Notes under the pieces: generated by a model | What the model saw: the letters and a program-made list of their open reading frames with translations, nothing else | Databases searched by the model: none | What the model was told of the DNA's origin: nothing | Origin: Ramlibacter monticola | GTDB lineage: Bacteria; Pseudomonadota; Gammaproteobacteria; Burkholderiales; Burkholderiaceae_C | Length of the DNA stretch: 64,000 bases | Assembly: GCF_016722785.1 (NCBI RefSeq) | Contig: NZ_JAEQNE010000011.1 | Coordinates: forward strand, 1 to 64,000 | Direction of reading: 5' to 3' | Shown here: positions 24,954 through 33,557 of the stretch, piece by piece | Position numbering within the stretch: the stretch's first letter is position 1 | Layout: every line of letters starts with the position of its first letter | Made by a program: the position numbers and the translations under genes

Positions 24954-25421
24954 ATGAAACGCTGGATCCGCCGAACCCTCGCCGGCCTTGCCGCCGTCCT
25001 CACGCTGGGCGCGCTGGGCGCCTGCGGCCACCACCGCGACCACGCCGGCTGGGGCGCCACGCCCGAGGAGCAGGCGCGGCACCGCGAGCACATCGTGGAC
25101 CGCATCGGCACGCGGCTCGAACTGAACGAGGCGCAGAAGGCCAAGCTGGCGGTGCTGGTCGCCAAGCTGCACGAGCAGCGCAGCGCCTTCGCGGGCCAGC
25201 AGCCCGACGCGCGCGCCCAGCTGCAGGCGCTGGTCGCCGGCGACAAGTTCGACCGTGCCGGCGCCCAGGCCCTGATGGCGAAGACCGCCGCGGCGCTGGA
25301 GACCCGCAGCCCGGAGGTGATCGCCGCCCTGGGCGACTTCTACGACAGCCTCGACGCGAAGCAGCAGGCGAAGGTGCGCGAGGTGCTCCAGCACCGGCGC
25401 GGCTGGTGGCGCCGGGGCTGA
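24954..25421 (+). CDS. CpxP/Spy-like periplasmic protein, probable lipoprotein
   Basis: This 155-residue protein has a lipobox-type signal (LGALGAC, Cys at residue 24) followed by a helical domain with two LTxxQ-like motifs, LNEAQKAKL (about residue 57) and LDAKQQAKV (about 137). These define the Spy/CpxP family of periplasmic chaperones and inhibitors of envelope-stress kinases. It is followed after 20 bases by a CpxR-like regulator and a CpxA-like kinase, the same functional trio as Cpx. The lipobox is not typical of soluble E. coli CpxP and suggests membrane anchoring. Confidence 0.8.
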   Translation: MKRWIRRTLAGLAAVLTLGALGACGHHRDHAGWGATPEEQARHREHIVDRIGTRLELNEAQKAKLAVLVAKLHEQRSAFAGQQPDARAQLQALVAGDKFDRAGAQALMAKTAAALETRSPEVIAALGDFYDSLDAKQQAKVREVLQHRRGWWRRG

Positions 25422-25441
25422 CGGCCGCGCACAATGAGTCC

Positions 25442-26131
25442 ATGCCCCGCATCCTGCTGATCGACGACGACCAGGCACTGGGCGAGCCGCTGGCCGCGTA
25501 CTTCCAGCGCTTCGGGCTGGAGCTGGTGCAGGCGCTGCGGCCGAGCGAGGGGCTGGAGCGCCTGCGCCAGGGCGGCTTCGACGCCGCCATCCTCGACGTG
25601 ATGCTGCCCGAGCAGGACGGCTTCGCGCTGTGCCGGGCGATCCGCGCGGGCAGCGACATCCCGGTCGTGATGCTCACCGCGCGCGGCGAGGTGATGGACC
25701 GCGTCGTCGGCCTCGAGCTCGGGGCCGACGACTACCTGCCCAAGCCCTTCGAGCCGCGCGAGCTGGTGGCGCGGCTGCAGACGGTGCTGCGGCGGCGCGG
25801 CCCGCGCGTGGGCGACGGTCGCCTGCGCTTCGAGGGCCTGGTGATCGACCCGGTGACGCGCACCGTGCAGCGGCAGGGCGATGTCGTGGAGCTGACCAGC
25901 ACCGAGTTCGAACTGCTCCTGCTGCTGGCCCGCCAGCCGGGCAGGGTGTTCGGCCGCGACGAGATCCTGAACGAGCTGCGCGGGCACGAGGCCGAGCTCT
26001 ACACGCGCGCGGTCGACATCCTCGTGAGCCGCGTGCGGCGCAAGCTGGAACCCGTCGCGGCCATCAAGACGCTGCGCAATGCCGGCTACGCGCTGGCGCT
26101 GCGCGCCGCGGAGAGCCCCGCGCATGGCTGA
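25442..26131 (+). CDS. OmpR/CpxR-family response regulator
   Basis: This 229-residue regulator has a receiver domain (1-115; acidic D8-D10, phospho-acceptor D52 in LDVMLPEQDG, switch Thr in MLTARG and Lys in LPKPFEP) and a winged-helix DNA-binding domain (about 130-225, LTSTEFELLLLLARQPGRVF). It follows the CpxP-like gene by 20 bases and overlaps the kinase gene by 8 bases. An in-frame ATG 36 bases earlier would overlap the preceding gene and lacks support. It probably controls envelope-stress genes, including its own operon. Confidence 0.9.
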   Translation: MPRILLIDDDQALGEPLAAYFQRFGLELVQALRPSEGLERLRQGGFDAAILDVMLPEQDGFALCRAIRAGSDIPVVMLTARGEVMDRVVGLELGADDYLPKPFEPRELVARLQTVLRRRGPRVGDGRLRFEGLVIDPVTRTVQRQGDVVELTSTEFELLLLLARQPGRVFGRDEILNELRGHEAELYTRAVDILVSRVRRKLEPVAAIKTLRNAGYALALRAAESPAHG

Positions 26132-27440
26132 GGCCGCGGCGCTGCCCGCTCCGGCGCGTTGGCACCGCCGCGCGCACCGGCGCCTGCGCCACTCGCTGCG
26201 GGCCCGCCTGGTCTTGCTGTTCCTGCTGCTGGCGCTGGGCATCACGGCGGCCTTCCTGTCCGGCATGCAGGTCGCGCTGGGCAGCGGCTGGCGCGGCGCG
26301 GTGCGGCCGCTGCTGTCGGACTACATCGACCGGCTCGCGGCCGAGATCGGCACGCCGCCAGACCTGGAGCGTGCCCGCGCGCTGGCGCAACGCCTGCCGG
26401 TCACGATCGCCATCGACGGCCCGCAGGTCCGCTGGCGCAGCGAGGGCTTCGTCGGCCCGCACCGCGGGCGCTGGGACGATCCGGAGGACAGCCTCGTGTC
26501 CCGCACCACCGCCGACGGCCACCGCATCACCTTCGGCCTGAGCCTGCGGCCCTGGCAGGAGCGGCCGCGCCGCATCGGCTGGACGACCCTGGCGGCCGTG
26601 CTGATGCTCACCGCGGTGGCGTACCACGCGGTGCGGCGGCTGCTGCGGCCGCTGGACGACATCCGCGCCGGCGCCCAGCGCTTCGGCCGCGGCGCCTTCG
26701 GCGAGGCGATCCCGGTGCGGCGGCGCGACGAGCTGGGCGACCTGGCGGCCGACGTCAACGCGATGGCTTCCAACATCCACCAGATGCTGGAGGCCAAGCG
26801 CGCGCTGCTGCTGGCGATCAGCCACGAGCTGCGCAGCCCGCTGACGCGGGCGCGCCTGCATGTCGAGCTGCTGCCGGAGCAGGGCGAGGCGGGCACGCGC
26901 CGCGAGGCGCTGCTGCGCGAACTGCAGGAGATGGCCGGCCTGGTGACGGACCTGCTCGAAAGCGAACGCCTGGGGCAGGGCCACGCCGCCCTGCACCGCG
27001 AGGCGACCGACCTCGCCGCCCTCGTGCGCGAAGTGCTGCAGGAGCAGCCGGTGGAGATCGAGACCGGGCCCGCGCTGCCCGAGCTGGCGCTGGATCGCGC
27101 CCGCGTGCGCCTGCTGCTGCGCAACCTGGTGGACAACGCACTGCGCCATGGCGGCGGCGGGCCTGCGCCGCAGGTGCGGCTGGCACGGGGCGAGGACGGC
27201 CATGTCCTGCTCACGGTGCGCGACTTCGGCCCCGGCGTGGACGAGGCCGTGCTGCCGCAACTCGCGCAGCCCTTCTTCCGCCCCGACACCGCCCGCCAGC
27301 GTGCGACCGGCGGGGTCGGCCTCGGCTTGTACCTGTGCAGCCTGGTGGCGCAGGCGCACGGCGGGCGGCTCGTGCTGCGCAACGCGCAGCCCGGCCTGGC
27401 CGTGGACGTGGTGCTGCCTTTCGTCACGGAGTCCCCATGA
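26124..27440 (+). CDS. CpxA-like membrane sensor histidine kinase
   Basis: This 438-residue protein has a first membrane segment around 29-50, a short periplasmic domain (about 50-155), a second membrane segment (about 157-175), a HAMP region, HisKA with the phospho-acceptor in AISHELRSPLTRARLH (about residue 235) and HATPase_c (NLVDNALRHGG, DFGPGV, GVGLGLYLC). The Arg-rich start HRRAHRRLRHSLRARL faces the cytoplasm. The ATG at 26124 is chosen over one at 26079 because it lies 8 bases inside the regulator end, a normal coupling. Its cognate regulator is the preceding gene. Confidence 0.9.
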   Translation: MAEAAALPAPARWHRRAHRRLRHSLRARLVLLFLLLALGITAAFLSGMQVALGSGWRGAVRPLLSDYIDRLAAEIGTPPDLERARALAQRLPVTIAIDGPQVRWRSEGFVGPHRGRWDDPEDSLVSRTTADGHRITFGLSLRPWQERPRRIGWTTLAAVLMLTAVAYHAVRRLLRPLDDIRAGAQRFGRGAFGEAIPVRRRDELGDLAADVNAMASNIHQMLEAKRALLLAISHELRSPLTRARLHVELLPEQGEAGTRREALLRELQEMAGLVTDLLESERLGQGHAALHREATDLAALVREVLQEQPVEIETGPALPELALDRARVRLLLRNLVDNALRHGGGGPAPQVRLARGEDGHVLLTVRDFGPGVDEAVLPQLAQPFFRPDTARQRATGGVGLGLYLCSLVAQAHGGRLVLRNAQPGLAVDVVLPFVTESP

Positions 27441-28357
27441 ACGCTTCCTCCTGGCCCCCGCTGCCCCTCTCCGGATGGGAGGGCACCCATGCCGCCCTGC
27501 ACCGCTGGATGCAGGTCGTGGGCAAGTTGCGCCTCGCGTGCACGCCCTGGACCAACCATTCGTGGCACGTGACGCTGCCGCTCACCGCGCGCGGCATCGC
27601 GAGCGGGCCCTTGCCCTGCGGCGGGCGCTTCTGGCAGGCGGAGTTCGATTTCCTCGCGCACCGGCTGAACTTCTCGGTGAGCGACGGGACCTCGGCCGCC
27701 GTGCCGCTGCAGCCGCAATCGGTGGCGCAGTTCCACGCGGGCGTGGCGGAAGCCCTGCGTTCGCTCGGGATCCCGCTGGCGATCCGCACGCTGCCCTGCG
27801 AGATCCCCGACGCGCTGCCCTTCGAGCAGGACACGGCGCCGCGCCCCTACGACGGCGACGCCGCGCAGCGCTGGTGGCGCATCCTGCTGCAGGCCGACCG
27901 CGTGCTGCGCATCTTCCGGGCGCGCTTCCGGGGCAAGTGCAGCCCGGTGCACTTCTTCTGGGGCGCCATGGACCTCGCGGTCACGCGCTTCTCCGGCCGC
28001 GCGGCGCCGCCGCATCCGGGGGGCGCGCCGCAGCTGGCCGACTGGGTGGTGCGCGAGGCCTATTCGCACGAGGTCAGCAGCTGCGGCTTCTGGGCCGGCA
28101 CCGGCCTCGGCGAGCCCGCCTTCTATTCCTATGCCTATCCGGAACCGGAAGGCTTCGCCGACGCGCCGGTGCAGCCGCAGGGCGCCTACTACAGCCGCGA
28201 ACTGCGGGAATTCATCCTGCCCTACGAGGTGGTTCGCCAGGCCGCTGACCCGGATGCGGCGCTGCTCGCCTTCCTGCAGTCCACCTACGAGGCCGCCGCC
28301 CAAAGGGGCCGGTGGGACCGCGCCGCGCTGGAGTGCGAACTGCCCGGGGCACAATGA
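27437..28357 (+). CDS. DUF5996 family protein
   Basis: This 306-residue protein of unknown function begins with WPPLPLSGWEGTHAALHRWM, followed by TPWTNHSWHVTLPLTARG and SPVHFFWGAMDLAVTRFSGR, which identify the DUF5996 family. No signal peptide or membrane segment is seen. It overlaps the kinase gene by four bases (ATGA) and the next gene by four bases, so it is co-transcribed with both. The family has no established role; conserved His, Trp and Glu residues hint at an enzyme. Confidence 0.8.
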   Translation: MNASSWPPLPLSGWEGTHAALHRWMQVVGKLRLACTPWTNHSWHVTLPLTARGIASGPLPCGGRFWQAEFDFLAHRLNFSVSDGTSAAVPLQPQSVAQFHAGVAEALRSLGIPLAIRTLPCEIPDALPFEQDTAPRPYDGDAAQRWWRILLQADRVLRIFRARFRGKCSPVHFFWGAMDLAVTRFSGRAAPPHPGGAPQLADWVVREAYSHEVSSCGFWAGTGLGEPAFYSYAYPEPEGFADAPVQPQGAYYSRELREFILPYEVVRQAADPDAALLAFLQSTYEAAAQRGRWDRAALECELPGAQ

Positions 28358-29094
28358 AATGGATGGACGAGATCGAGGCGATCGAACGCGCGACCCTGGC
28401 GGCGGTGCCGCCGCGCGCGCAGGAGCGCTGGAACGGCTGGCTGCTGGCCTTCGATGAGGGCACGGTGGGGCGCTGCCACAGCGCGGCGCCCCTGGTGCAC
28501 GAGGCGCCGGGGCGCGGCACGCTCGAGGGGCTCGAGGCGCGCTATGCCGCCGCCGGCCTGCCGTTGGTGTTGCGGGTCCCGGAGCTGCCGGCGTTCGCGG
28601 GTTTCCAGGCGCAGTTGCGCGAGGCGGGCTATGTGCGCACCAAGCCGACGCTGGTGCAGACCGGCCGCGTGGGGGAGCTTGCCGTCCCCGGCCACGCGCG
28701 GGTCGAAATGGAACTGGCGTCCACGGCAGCGGCCGACTGGGAACAGGTCTTCCTGGGCGAAGGCTTCGATCCGGTCGATGGCGCGAGCCGCCTCGCCATC
28801 CTGCGGCGCGGCCGGGATTCGGTCTTCGCGAGCGCGCGCGAGGCGGGGCGCACCGTCGCCGTGGGGGCGGCGTGCTTCAGCGGCGCCTGGTGCGGCGTGC
28901 ACGGCATGCGCACGCTGGCGGCGCACCGCGGCCGCGGCCTGGCGGGCGCGGTGCTGTCCGCGCTGGGCGCGCAGGCGCGCGAACGCGGGGTGCAGCGCTG
29001 CTTCCTGCAGGTGGAGGAGGGCAATGCGCGCGCCCGGGCGCTGTACGCGCGGCATGGTTTCGCGACGGCCTGGGCGTACGCCTACTGGAAGTAG
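28354..29094 (+). CDS. GNAT-family N-acetyltransferase
   Basis: This 246-residue protein has a C-terminal GNAT fold. The acetyl-CoA-binding motif A is visible as MRTLAAHRGRGLAGAVLSAL (about 189-208, R/Q-x2-G-x-G/A type) and motif B as VEEGNARARALYARHGF. The N-terminal half (about 1-120) is a degenerate second GNAT-like domain. It is coupled to the DUF5996 gene by a four-base overlap. The acceptor substrate is unknown. Its 3' end overlaps the convergent 81-residue gene by 13 bases. Confidence 0.85.
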   Translation: MKWMDEIEAIERATLAAVPPRAQERWNGWLLAFDEGTVGRCHSAAPLVHEAPGRGTLEGLEARYAAAGLPLVLRVPELPAFAGFQAQLREAGYVRTKPTLVQTGRVGELAVPGHARVEMELASTAAADWEQVFLGEGFDPVDGASRLAILRRGRDSVFASAREAGRTVAVGAACFSGAWCGVHGMRTLAAHRGRGLAGAVLSALGAQARERGVQRCFLQVEEGNARARALYARHGFATAWAYAYWK

Positions 29095-29327
29095 GCCCGG
29101 CGCGCCCGCAGGCGTTCGCGGCCCAGCGGCGTCAGCGCCACCTGCTCGACCCCCGCCGCATCGCGGCTGCACTGCAGCAGTCCCTGGCGATTCGCCTCTT
29201 CCCACACCGGCAGCCGCGGGCAGGACGTGCGCCAGGCGTCCATCACCTCGGCGTAGGGGCGCGGCGTGGCCACCCACTCGAGCAGGTCGTCCACCAGCGC
29301 TTGCAGCGGGTCTGCCATGGCCTCCAT
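29082..29327 (-). CDS. Small conserved hypothetical protein
   Basis: This 81-residue acidic protein starts two bases after the stop of the upstream ABC fusion gene, suggesting translational coupling; an internal ATG at 29318 is an alternative start. YAEVMDAWRTSCPRLPVWEEA and a C-terminal ALTPLGRERLRARR resemble a short winged-helix-like fold. The function is unknown. It overlaps the convergent acetyltransferase gene by 13 bases. The similarity of this composition to small proteins common in Burkholderiales is from memory and should be treated as tentative. Confidence 0.6.
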   Translation of the reverse strand: MEAMADPLQALVDDLLEWVATPRPYAEVMDAWRTSCPRLPVWEEANRQGLLQCSRDAAGVEQVALTPLGRERLRARRAYFQ

Positions 29328-29328
29328 G

Positions 29329-30834
29329 CTAGTACGGCTGGCGCCGCAGCCAGCGCTCCAGCGCGTCGAACACCCACTGCGTGAGCAGGGCCAGCACCGC
29401 GGCCGGCACGGCGCCGGACAGCATGAAGGCGGTGTCGTTCACCGCCAGGCCGGCGACGATGCGTTCCCCCAGCCCCCCCGCGCCGATGAAGGTGGCGACC
29501 GTGGCCAGGCCGACGTTCAGCACGGCCGCGGTCTTCACGCCGGCGAAGATGGTGGGCGCCGCCAGCGGCAGCTCGATGCTGCGCAGCACCTGGCCTTCGC
29601 GCAGCCCGAGCGCCAGCGCGGACTGGCGCATGCCCGGGGGCAGCGAGGCCAGCCCGGCATGCGTGTTGCGCACGATCGGCAGCAGCGCATAGACGAACAA
29701 GGCCAGCAGCGCCGGCACGAAGCCGATCGTGCCGACGATCGCGATCAGGAAGGCGAGCAGCGCCAGCGAGGGCACCGTCTGCACCATCCCCACCAGCCCC
29801 ATCAGCAGCCCCGACCAGCGCGGATGGCGATGCGCCAGCACGCCCAGGGGCACGCCGAGCGCCACCGCGATCGCCAGCGAGGCGAACACCAGCACGAGGT
29901 GCTCCCGCACCAGGCGCGGCAGGTCGGGCGCGAACAGGCGCTGCACGAAGCCTTGCGGGTGCGGCGCCGACGCCGCGGGCCGGACCGGCCCGGCGGCCTG
30001 GCCGCGGGCGAGGAACTCGCGCGCCACCGCCTCGAAGGACTTGCCGTCGATCTCCACCTCGCCGTTCATGGCGCGCATCGCCGCCTCGTCGATGCGTCCC
30101 GCCAGCGCCGCCAGCGGGCGCTCGTCGAGCCGGGCGCGCATCAGCAGGACGGCATCGTAGCGGGGGAAGAAGTCGCGGTCGTCCCGCAGCACCCGCAGCT
30201 TCAAGCGCGCGATCTGCGCGTCGGTCGTGTAGGCATCGACCACGTCCACCTGCTTTGCCGCGAGCGCCTGGTAGGCCAGGCCGTGGTCCAGCCCGCTGCC
30301 CGGCGCGAAGGGCAGGGCATAGGCGCGCTGCAGGGCCGGCCAGCCGTCGGCACGCACCAGGAACTCGTGCGACAGGCCGAAGCGCAGCGGCGCCTTGCTG
30401 CGCGCCAGGTCCGAGAGGCTCGCGATGCCGAGGCGCTGCGCGTCGTCCTCGCGCATCGCCAGCGCATAGCTGTTGTTGAAGCCGAGCGGCACCCCCGCCT
30501 TGAGGCCTTTCGCCGCCAGCCCCGCCTGAAGCTGCGCCAGCGGGGGCGAACCCTCCTGCTTGAGCAACTCGCGCGCGATCGTCCCGGTGTACTCCGGGTA
30601 GACGTCGATGCCGCCGCTGGCGAGCGCCTGCTCCATCACGGCGGTGTTGCCCAGGCCCTGCTTGTGCGTCGCCGGGACGCCGGCGGACACGAGCGCCTGG
30701 CGCACGATCTCGCCGAGGATGTAGCTCTCCGTGAAGCGCTTGGAGCCCACCACCACGGTCTCGGCGGCGCGGGCGGGCGCGGCCGCGCAGAAGCAGGCGA
30801 AAGAGAGCAGCAGCAGGCGGCGCACCGGGCTCAT
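29329..30834 (-). CDS. Fused osmoprotectant-type ABC binding protein and permease
   Basis: This 501-residue fusion has an N-terminal signal (1-24), a QAT/OpuBC-type binding domain (about 25-280, starting VVVGSKRFTESYILGEIVRQ, with DVYPEYTGT and DAYTTDAQI) and a C-terminal OpuBB-type permease (about 300-500, with the MRQSALALGLREGQVLRSIE coupling loop). Fusions of these two parts import betaine, choline or, in the EgtU type, ergothioneine. There the permease part usually comes first; here the order is binding domain then permease. No ATPase gene is adjacent, so a partner elsewhere is needed. It is followed by a coupled 81-residue gene. Confidence 0.85.
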   Translation of the reverse strand: MSPVRRLLLLSFACFCAAAPARAAETVVVGSKRFTESYILGEIVRQALVSAGVPATHKQGLGNTAVMEQALASGGIDVYPEYTGTIARELLKQEGSPPLAQLQAGLAAKGLKAGVPLGFNNSYALAMREDDAQRLGIASLSDLARSKAPLRFGLSHEFLVRADGWPALQRAYALPFAPGSGLDHGLAYQALAAKQVDVVDAYTTDAQIARLKLRVLRDDRDFFPRYDAVLLMRARLDERPLAALAGRIDEAAMRAMNGEVEIDGKSFEAVAREFLARGQAAGPVRPAASAPHPQGFVQRLFAPDLPRLVREHLVLVFASLAIAVALGVPLGVLAHRHPRWSGLLMGLVGMVQTVPSLALLAFLIAIVGTIGFVPALLALFVYALLPIVRNTHAGLASLPPGMRQSALALGLREGQVLRSIELPLAAPTIFAGVKTAAVLNVGLATVATFIGAGGLGERIVAGLAVNDTAFMLSGAVPAAVLALLTQWVFDALERWLRRQPY

Positions 30835-30887
30835 GGCACGGCGCAGTATCCGATCAAAGAAGGGGCGCGGGAAGCCGGCGCCGCCGC

Positions 30888-31649
30888 TCAGGGCTTCGGG
30901 ACTTCGTAGCCGTAGGCGCGCAGGACCGCGCGCGCCGGTTCGGTCTTCAGGTAATCCATCAAGGCGGTGGCGGCGGGATTCGAGCGGCCCGCGTTCAGCA
31001 GCACCGCCTCCTGCCGCAGGGGGTCGTGCAGTTGCGAGGGCACGATCCAGGCGGAACCCCGGCTGATGCGGCCCTCGCTCATCACCTGGGAGAGGGCGAT
31101 GAAGCCGAGCGTCGCGCTGCCGGTCGCGACGAACTGATAGGCCTGCGCGACGCTTTCGCCCTGCAGGAGGCTGGTTTGCCACGCGGGCAGCACGCCGAGC
31201 CGGACCAGCGTCTGGTTGGCCGCCATGCCGTAGGGGGCCAGCAGCGGGTCGGCCACGGCCAGGCGGCCGTGGGGCGCCCGCTTCAGCACGTTGCCCTGGC
31301 CGTCGACCCCGTTCGGATCGAGGCTCCACAGCACCAGCCGGCCGACGGCATAGGTGAAGCGGCTGCCCGGGACCGCCAGGCCATCGCGCTCGACCCGCGA
31401 AGTGACTTCCTGGTCGGCGGCCAGCAGCACCTCGAAGGGGGCGCCGCCGCGCATCTGGGCATAGAGCCGGCCGGTGGATCCCAGCGCCACCACCGCCTCG
31501 TGCCCGGTCGCCCACCCGAAGTCGCTGGCGATCCTCTGCATGGGCGCGCCCAGGTTCGCGGCGACGGCCACGCGCACCTGGCCCGCATGCAGCGCCGTGG
31601 CCGTGAGGAGGGCGATCGCGAGGGCAGGGGCGCGGCGCAGGATGGTCAT
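30888..31649 (-). CDS. Molybdate-binding periplasmic protein ModA-like
   Basis: This 253-residue ModA-type binding protein has a signal peptide of about 22 residues (ALTATALHAG), then VRVAVAANLGAPMQRIASDF and ALGSTGRLYAQMRGGAPFEVLLAAD, the oxyanion-binding strands of ModA. The usual partners ModB and ModC are absent from the window. It lies 54 bases upstream of the osmoprotectant-type fusion gene on the same strand. It may work with a molybdate permease elsewhere. Its nearness to the molybdenum hydroxylase genes fits a role in Mo supply. Confidence 0.85.
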   Translation of the reverse strand: MTILRRAPALAIALLTATALHAGQVRVAVAANLGAPMQRIASDFGWATGHEAVVALGSTGRLYAQMRGGAPFEVLLAADQEVTSRVERDGLAVPGSRFTYAVGRLVLWSLDPNGVDGQGNVLKRAPHGRLAVADPLLAPYGMAANQTLVRLGVLPAWQTSLLQGESVAQAYQFVATGSATLGFIALSQVMSEGRISRGSAWIVPSQLHDPLRQEAVLLNAGRSNPAATALMDYLKTEPARAVLRAYGYEVPKP

Positions 31650-31736
31650 GGTCGAGCTGGTGCGCGGAGTATAGGCAACCCTCCCCGCTTTCCAAGTGCC
31701 GTTCGACCCTCCCGGCCGTGTCGCCGGCGCGACGGC

Positions 31737-32864
31737 CTACTCGCGCACCGGGGGTTTCTGCGACAGCTTGCGGTACACGGTGGCCCGGCTGATGCCGAGC
31801 GCCCGCGCGGCTTCCATGACGTTGCCGCGGGCGTCGCTCACGGCCTTGCGGATCAGGGCGATCTCGACGTCGCGCAGGGGCAGCCGCGGGCCCGCCCCGG
31901 TGCGGGTGCTGCCCGCGACCTGCGCCAGGCAGGACAGCCGCAGGCCGGACCACAGCGGCACTTCGACCGGCGTGACCTCGCCGGCCCGGGCGATGTCGTA
32001 CAGGGGTTCCCAGGGCTGCGCGAACAGCTCGCTGCAGTGCACCGCGCCGCCCCCGGCCTGGGTGAGGCCGGCCAGCATCTGGCGCGCCGCGCCGTTGCTG
32101 CCGGTGACCCAGCCGTCGCGGTCGAGGCAGACGATGCCGTCGTCGTCGTCCCCCAGCAGCCGGCCCGGCCAGTTCAGGCGCAGCACCAGCTTGTGCGGCC
32201 GCGACAGGGCCAGCGCGTTCTCGATGCTGCGCGCGGACTGCGCCACCAGGTGCTTCAGCTCGGGCCGTTCGGAGGCGTCGATGCCGGTCAGGTCCAGCAT
32301 GCCCACGCACTGGCCGTCCGGCCCGAACAGGGGCGCGCCGGCGCAGCTGTAGCAGCTGGTGGCGTGGAAGAAGTGTTCGCCCCGGTGCAGCCAGACCGGC
32401 TGCAGCTCCGACAGCGCGGCCCCGATCGCGGTGGTTCCCACGGCGCGTTCGGACAGGTCGACGCCGATGCGGGCGATCGCATTCGCGCGGGGGTCCGCCA
32501 TGTCGATCGGTCCATGGGTATCGACCACCACCCCCTCGCGGTTGGTCAGGATCGCGAAGTAGCGCGTGCTGGCGATCGCCCGGCCGAGCTGCTCGAGCAC
32601 CGGACGCGCCGCCGCCACGAGGGTGTGGTTCGCCTCTCCGACGCGCTTCTCCTGCTGGCGCGGGACGAGTTCGAAGCCGACGTCGTACTCCGGGCGCTGG
32701 CCGCTGTCCAGGCAGCGGCGCCAGGAACGTTCGATCCACGTGCCGTCGTACCACGCATGGACGAGCACCTCGGTCATGGACCGGCCTTCCTCCAGGACGG
32801 CCTGGCGCACGCGCTCGATCTGCTGCAGCCTGTCGTGGGCCGCAGCCAGTCCTGGAACGGTCAT
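31737..32864 (-). CDS. GAF-Fis type regulator (AcoR-like, no AAA+ domain)
   Basis: This 375-residue regulator resembles AcoR-type activators of alcohol/acetoin catabolism in its N-terminal GAF-containing part (RSWRRCLDSG near residue 45 and SERAVGTTAIGAALSE near 145) and its C-terminal Fis helix-turn-helix (GNVMEAARALGISRATVYRK, about 350). The central AAA+ sigma-54 interaction domain is missing; instead about 100 residues of PAS-like sequence link the two ends. The start at 32864 has AAAGGAG upstream; an in-frame ATG 72 bases earlier is less likely. It is divergent from coxS and may control the cox and PQQ genes. Confidence 0.8.
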   Translation of the reverse strand: MTVPGLAAAHDRLQQIERVRQAVLEEGRSMTEVLVHAWYDGTWIERSWRRCLDSGQRPEYDVGFELVPRQQEKRVGEANHTLVAAARPVLEQLGRAIASTRYFAILTNREGVVVDTHGPIDMADPRANAIARIGVDLSERAVGTTAIGAALSELQPVWLHRGEHFFHATSCYSCAGAPLFGPDGQCVGMLDLTGIDASERPELKHLVAQSARSIENALALSRPHKLVLRLNWPGRLLGDDDDGIVCLDRDGWVTGSNGAARQMLAGLTQAGGGAVHCSELFAQPWEPLYDIARAGEVTPVEVPLWSGLRLSCLAQVAGSTRTGAGPRLPLRDVEIALIRKAVSDARGNVMEAARALGISRATVYRKLSQKPPVRE

Positions 32865-32927
32865 GGGGCGCTCCTTTGTCTCCTGGCGGGAGTGTCCGGC
32901 GCACTCGCTGACGCGGGACTGTCCTGC

Positions 32928-32945
32928 CTGTTCCATTTTGAGAAT
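32928..32945. promoter_or_regulatory. Operator-like motif in the regulator/coxS intergenic region
   Basis: CTGTTCCATTTTGAGAAT here matches CTGTCCCAATTTGAGAAT at 44501-44518, before the quinoprotein dehydrogenase, in 16 of 18 positions. Its position between divergent genes suggests that the GAF-Fis regulator binds it. The motif is seen; binding is inferred. Confidence 0.45.
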
Positions 32946-33046
32946 TTCGCGCCAGTGTCACCCCAACCTAGGGTTTCGCCTAGCCAGTGCCCCCATGCCG
33001 AATTCAACAATGCCCTCCCCGGGTTCCTTCTCAGGAGAGACGCGAC

Positions 33047-33520
33047 ATGCTGGTTTCATTCAAAGTCAACGGGAAGGCGGCGTCGCTGGACGTCGCGCCG
33101 AACACGCTGCTGGTCACGGCCATCCGCGAGCACCTGCGGCTGACGGGCACGCACGTCGGCTGCGACACGGCGCAATGCGGCGCCTGCACCGTGATCGTCG
33201 ACGGCCGCGCCATCAAGTCCTGCAACACGCTGGCGGTGCAGCACCCCGGCGCCGACATCACCACGATCGAGGGCCTCGCCCAGCCGGACGGCACCATGCA
33301 CCCGATGCAGGCGGCCTTCAAGGAGTGCCACGGCCTGCAGTGCGGCTTCTGCACCCCCGGCATGGTGATGAGCGCGCTGGACCTGTGCCACCGCACCCCC
33401 AACGCGAGCGAGGCGCAGATCCGCGAGCAGCTCGATGGCAACCTCTGCCGTTGCACCGGCTACCAGAACATCGTCAAGGCGGTCCAGCAGGGCCAGGCCG
33501 CGATGGCGTCCAGGTCCTGA
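33047..33520 (+). CDS. coxS: Molybdenum hydroxylase [2Fe-2S] small subunit (CoxS-like)
   Basis: This 157-residue iron-sulfur subunit of a xanthine-dehydrogenase-family enzyme has the plant-ferredoxin cluster ligands C39, C44, C47 and C59 (GCDTAQCGAC...SC) and the second cluster ligands C99, C102, C134 and C136 (QCGFCTPGM, CRCTGY). It passes electrons from the Mo site to FAD. The start at 33047 has AGGAGA about 8 bases upstream. It is the first gene of coxS-L-M-D-E-G, the SLM order seen in form II systems. Confidence 0.93.
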   Translation: MLVSFKVNGKAASLDVAPNTLLVTAIREHLRLTGTHVGCDTAQCGACTVIVDGRAIKSCNTLAVQHPGADITTIEGLAQPDGTMHPMQAAFKECHGLQCGFCTPGMVMSALDLCHRTPNASEAQIREQLDGNLCRCTGYQNIVKAVQQGQAAMASRS

Positions 33521-33557
33521 GCACAAGCAGCACGACATCCAGAAGAGGAGACACGCC

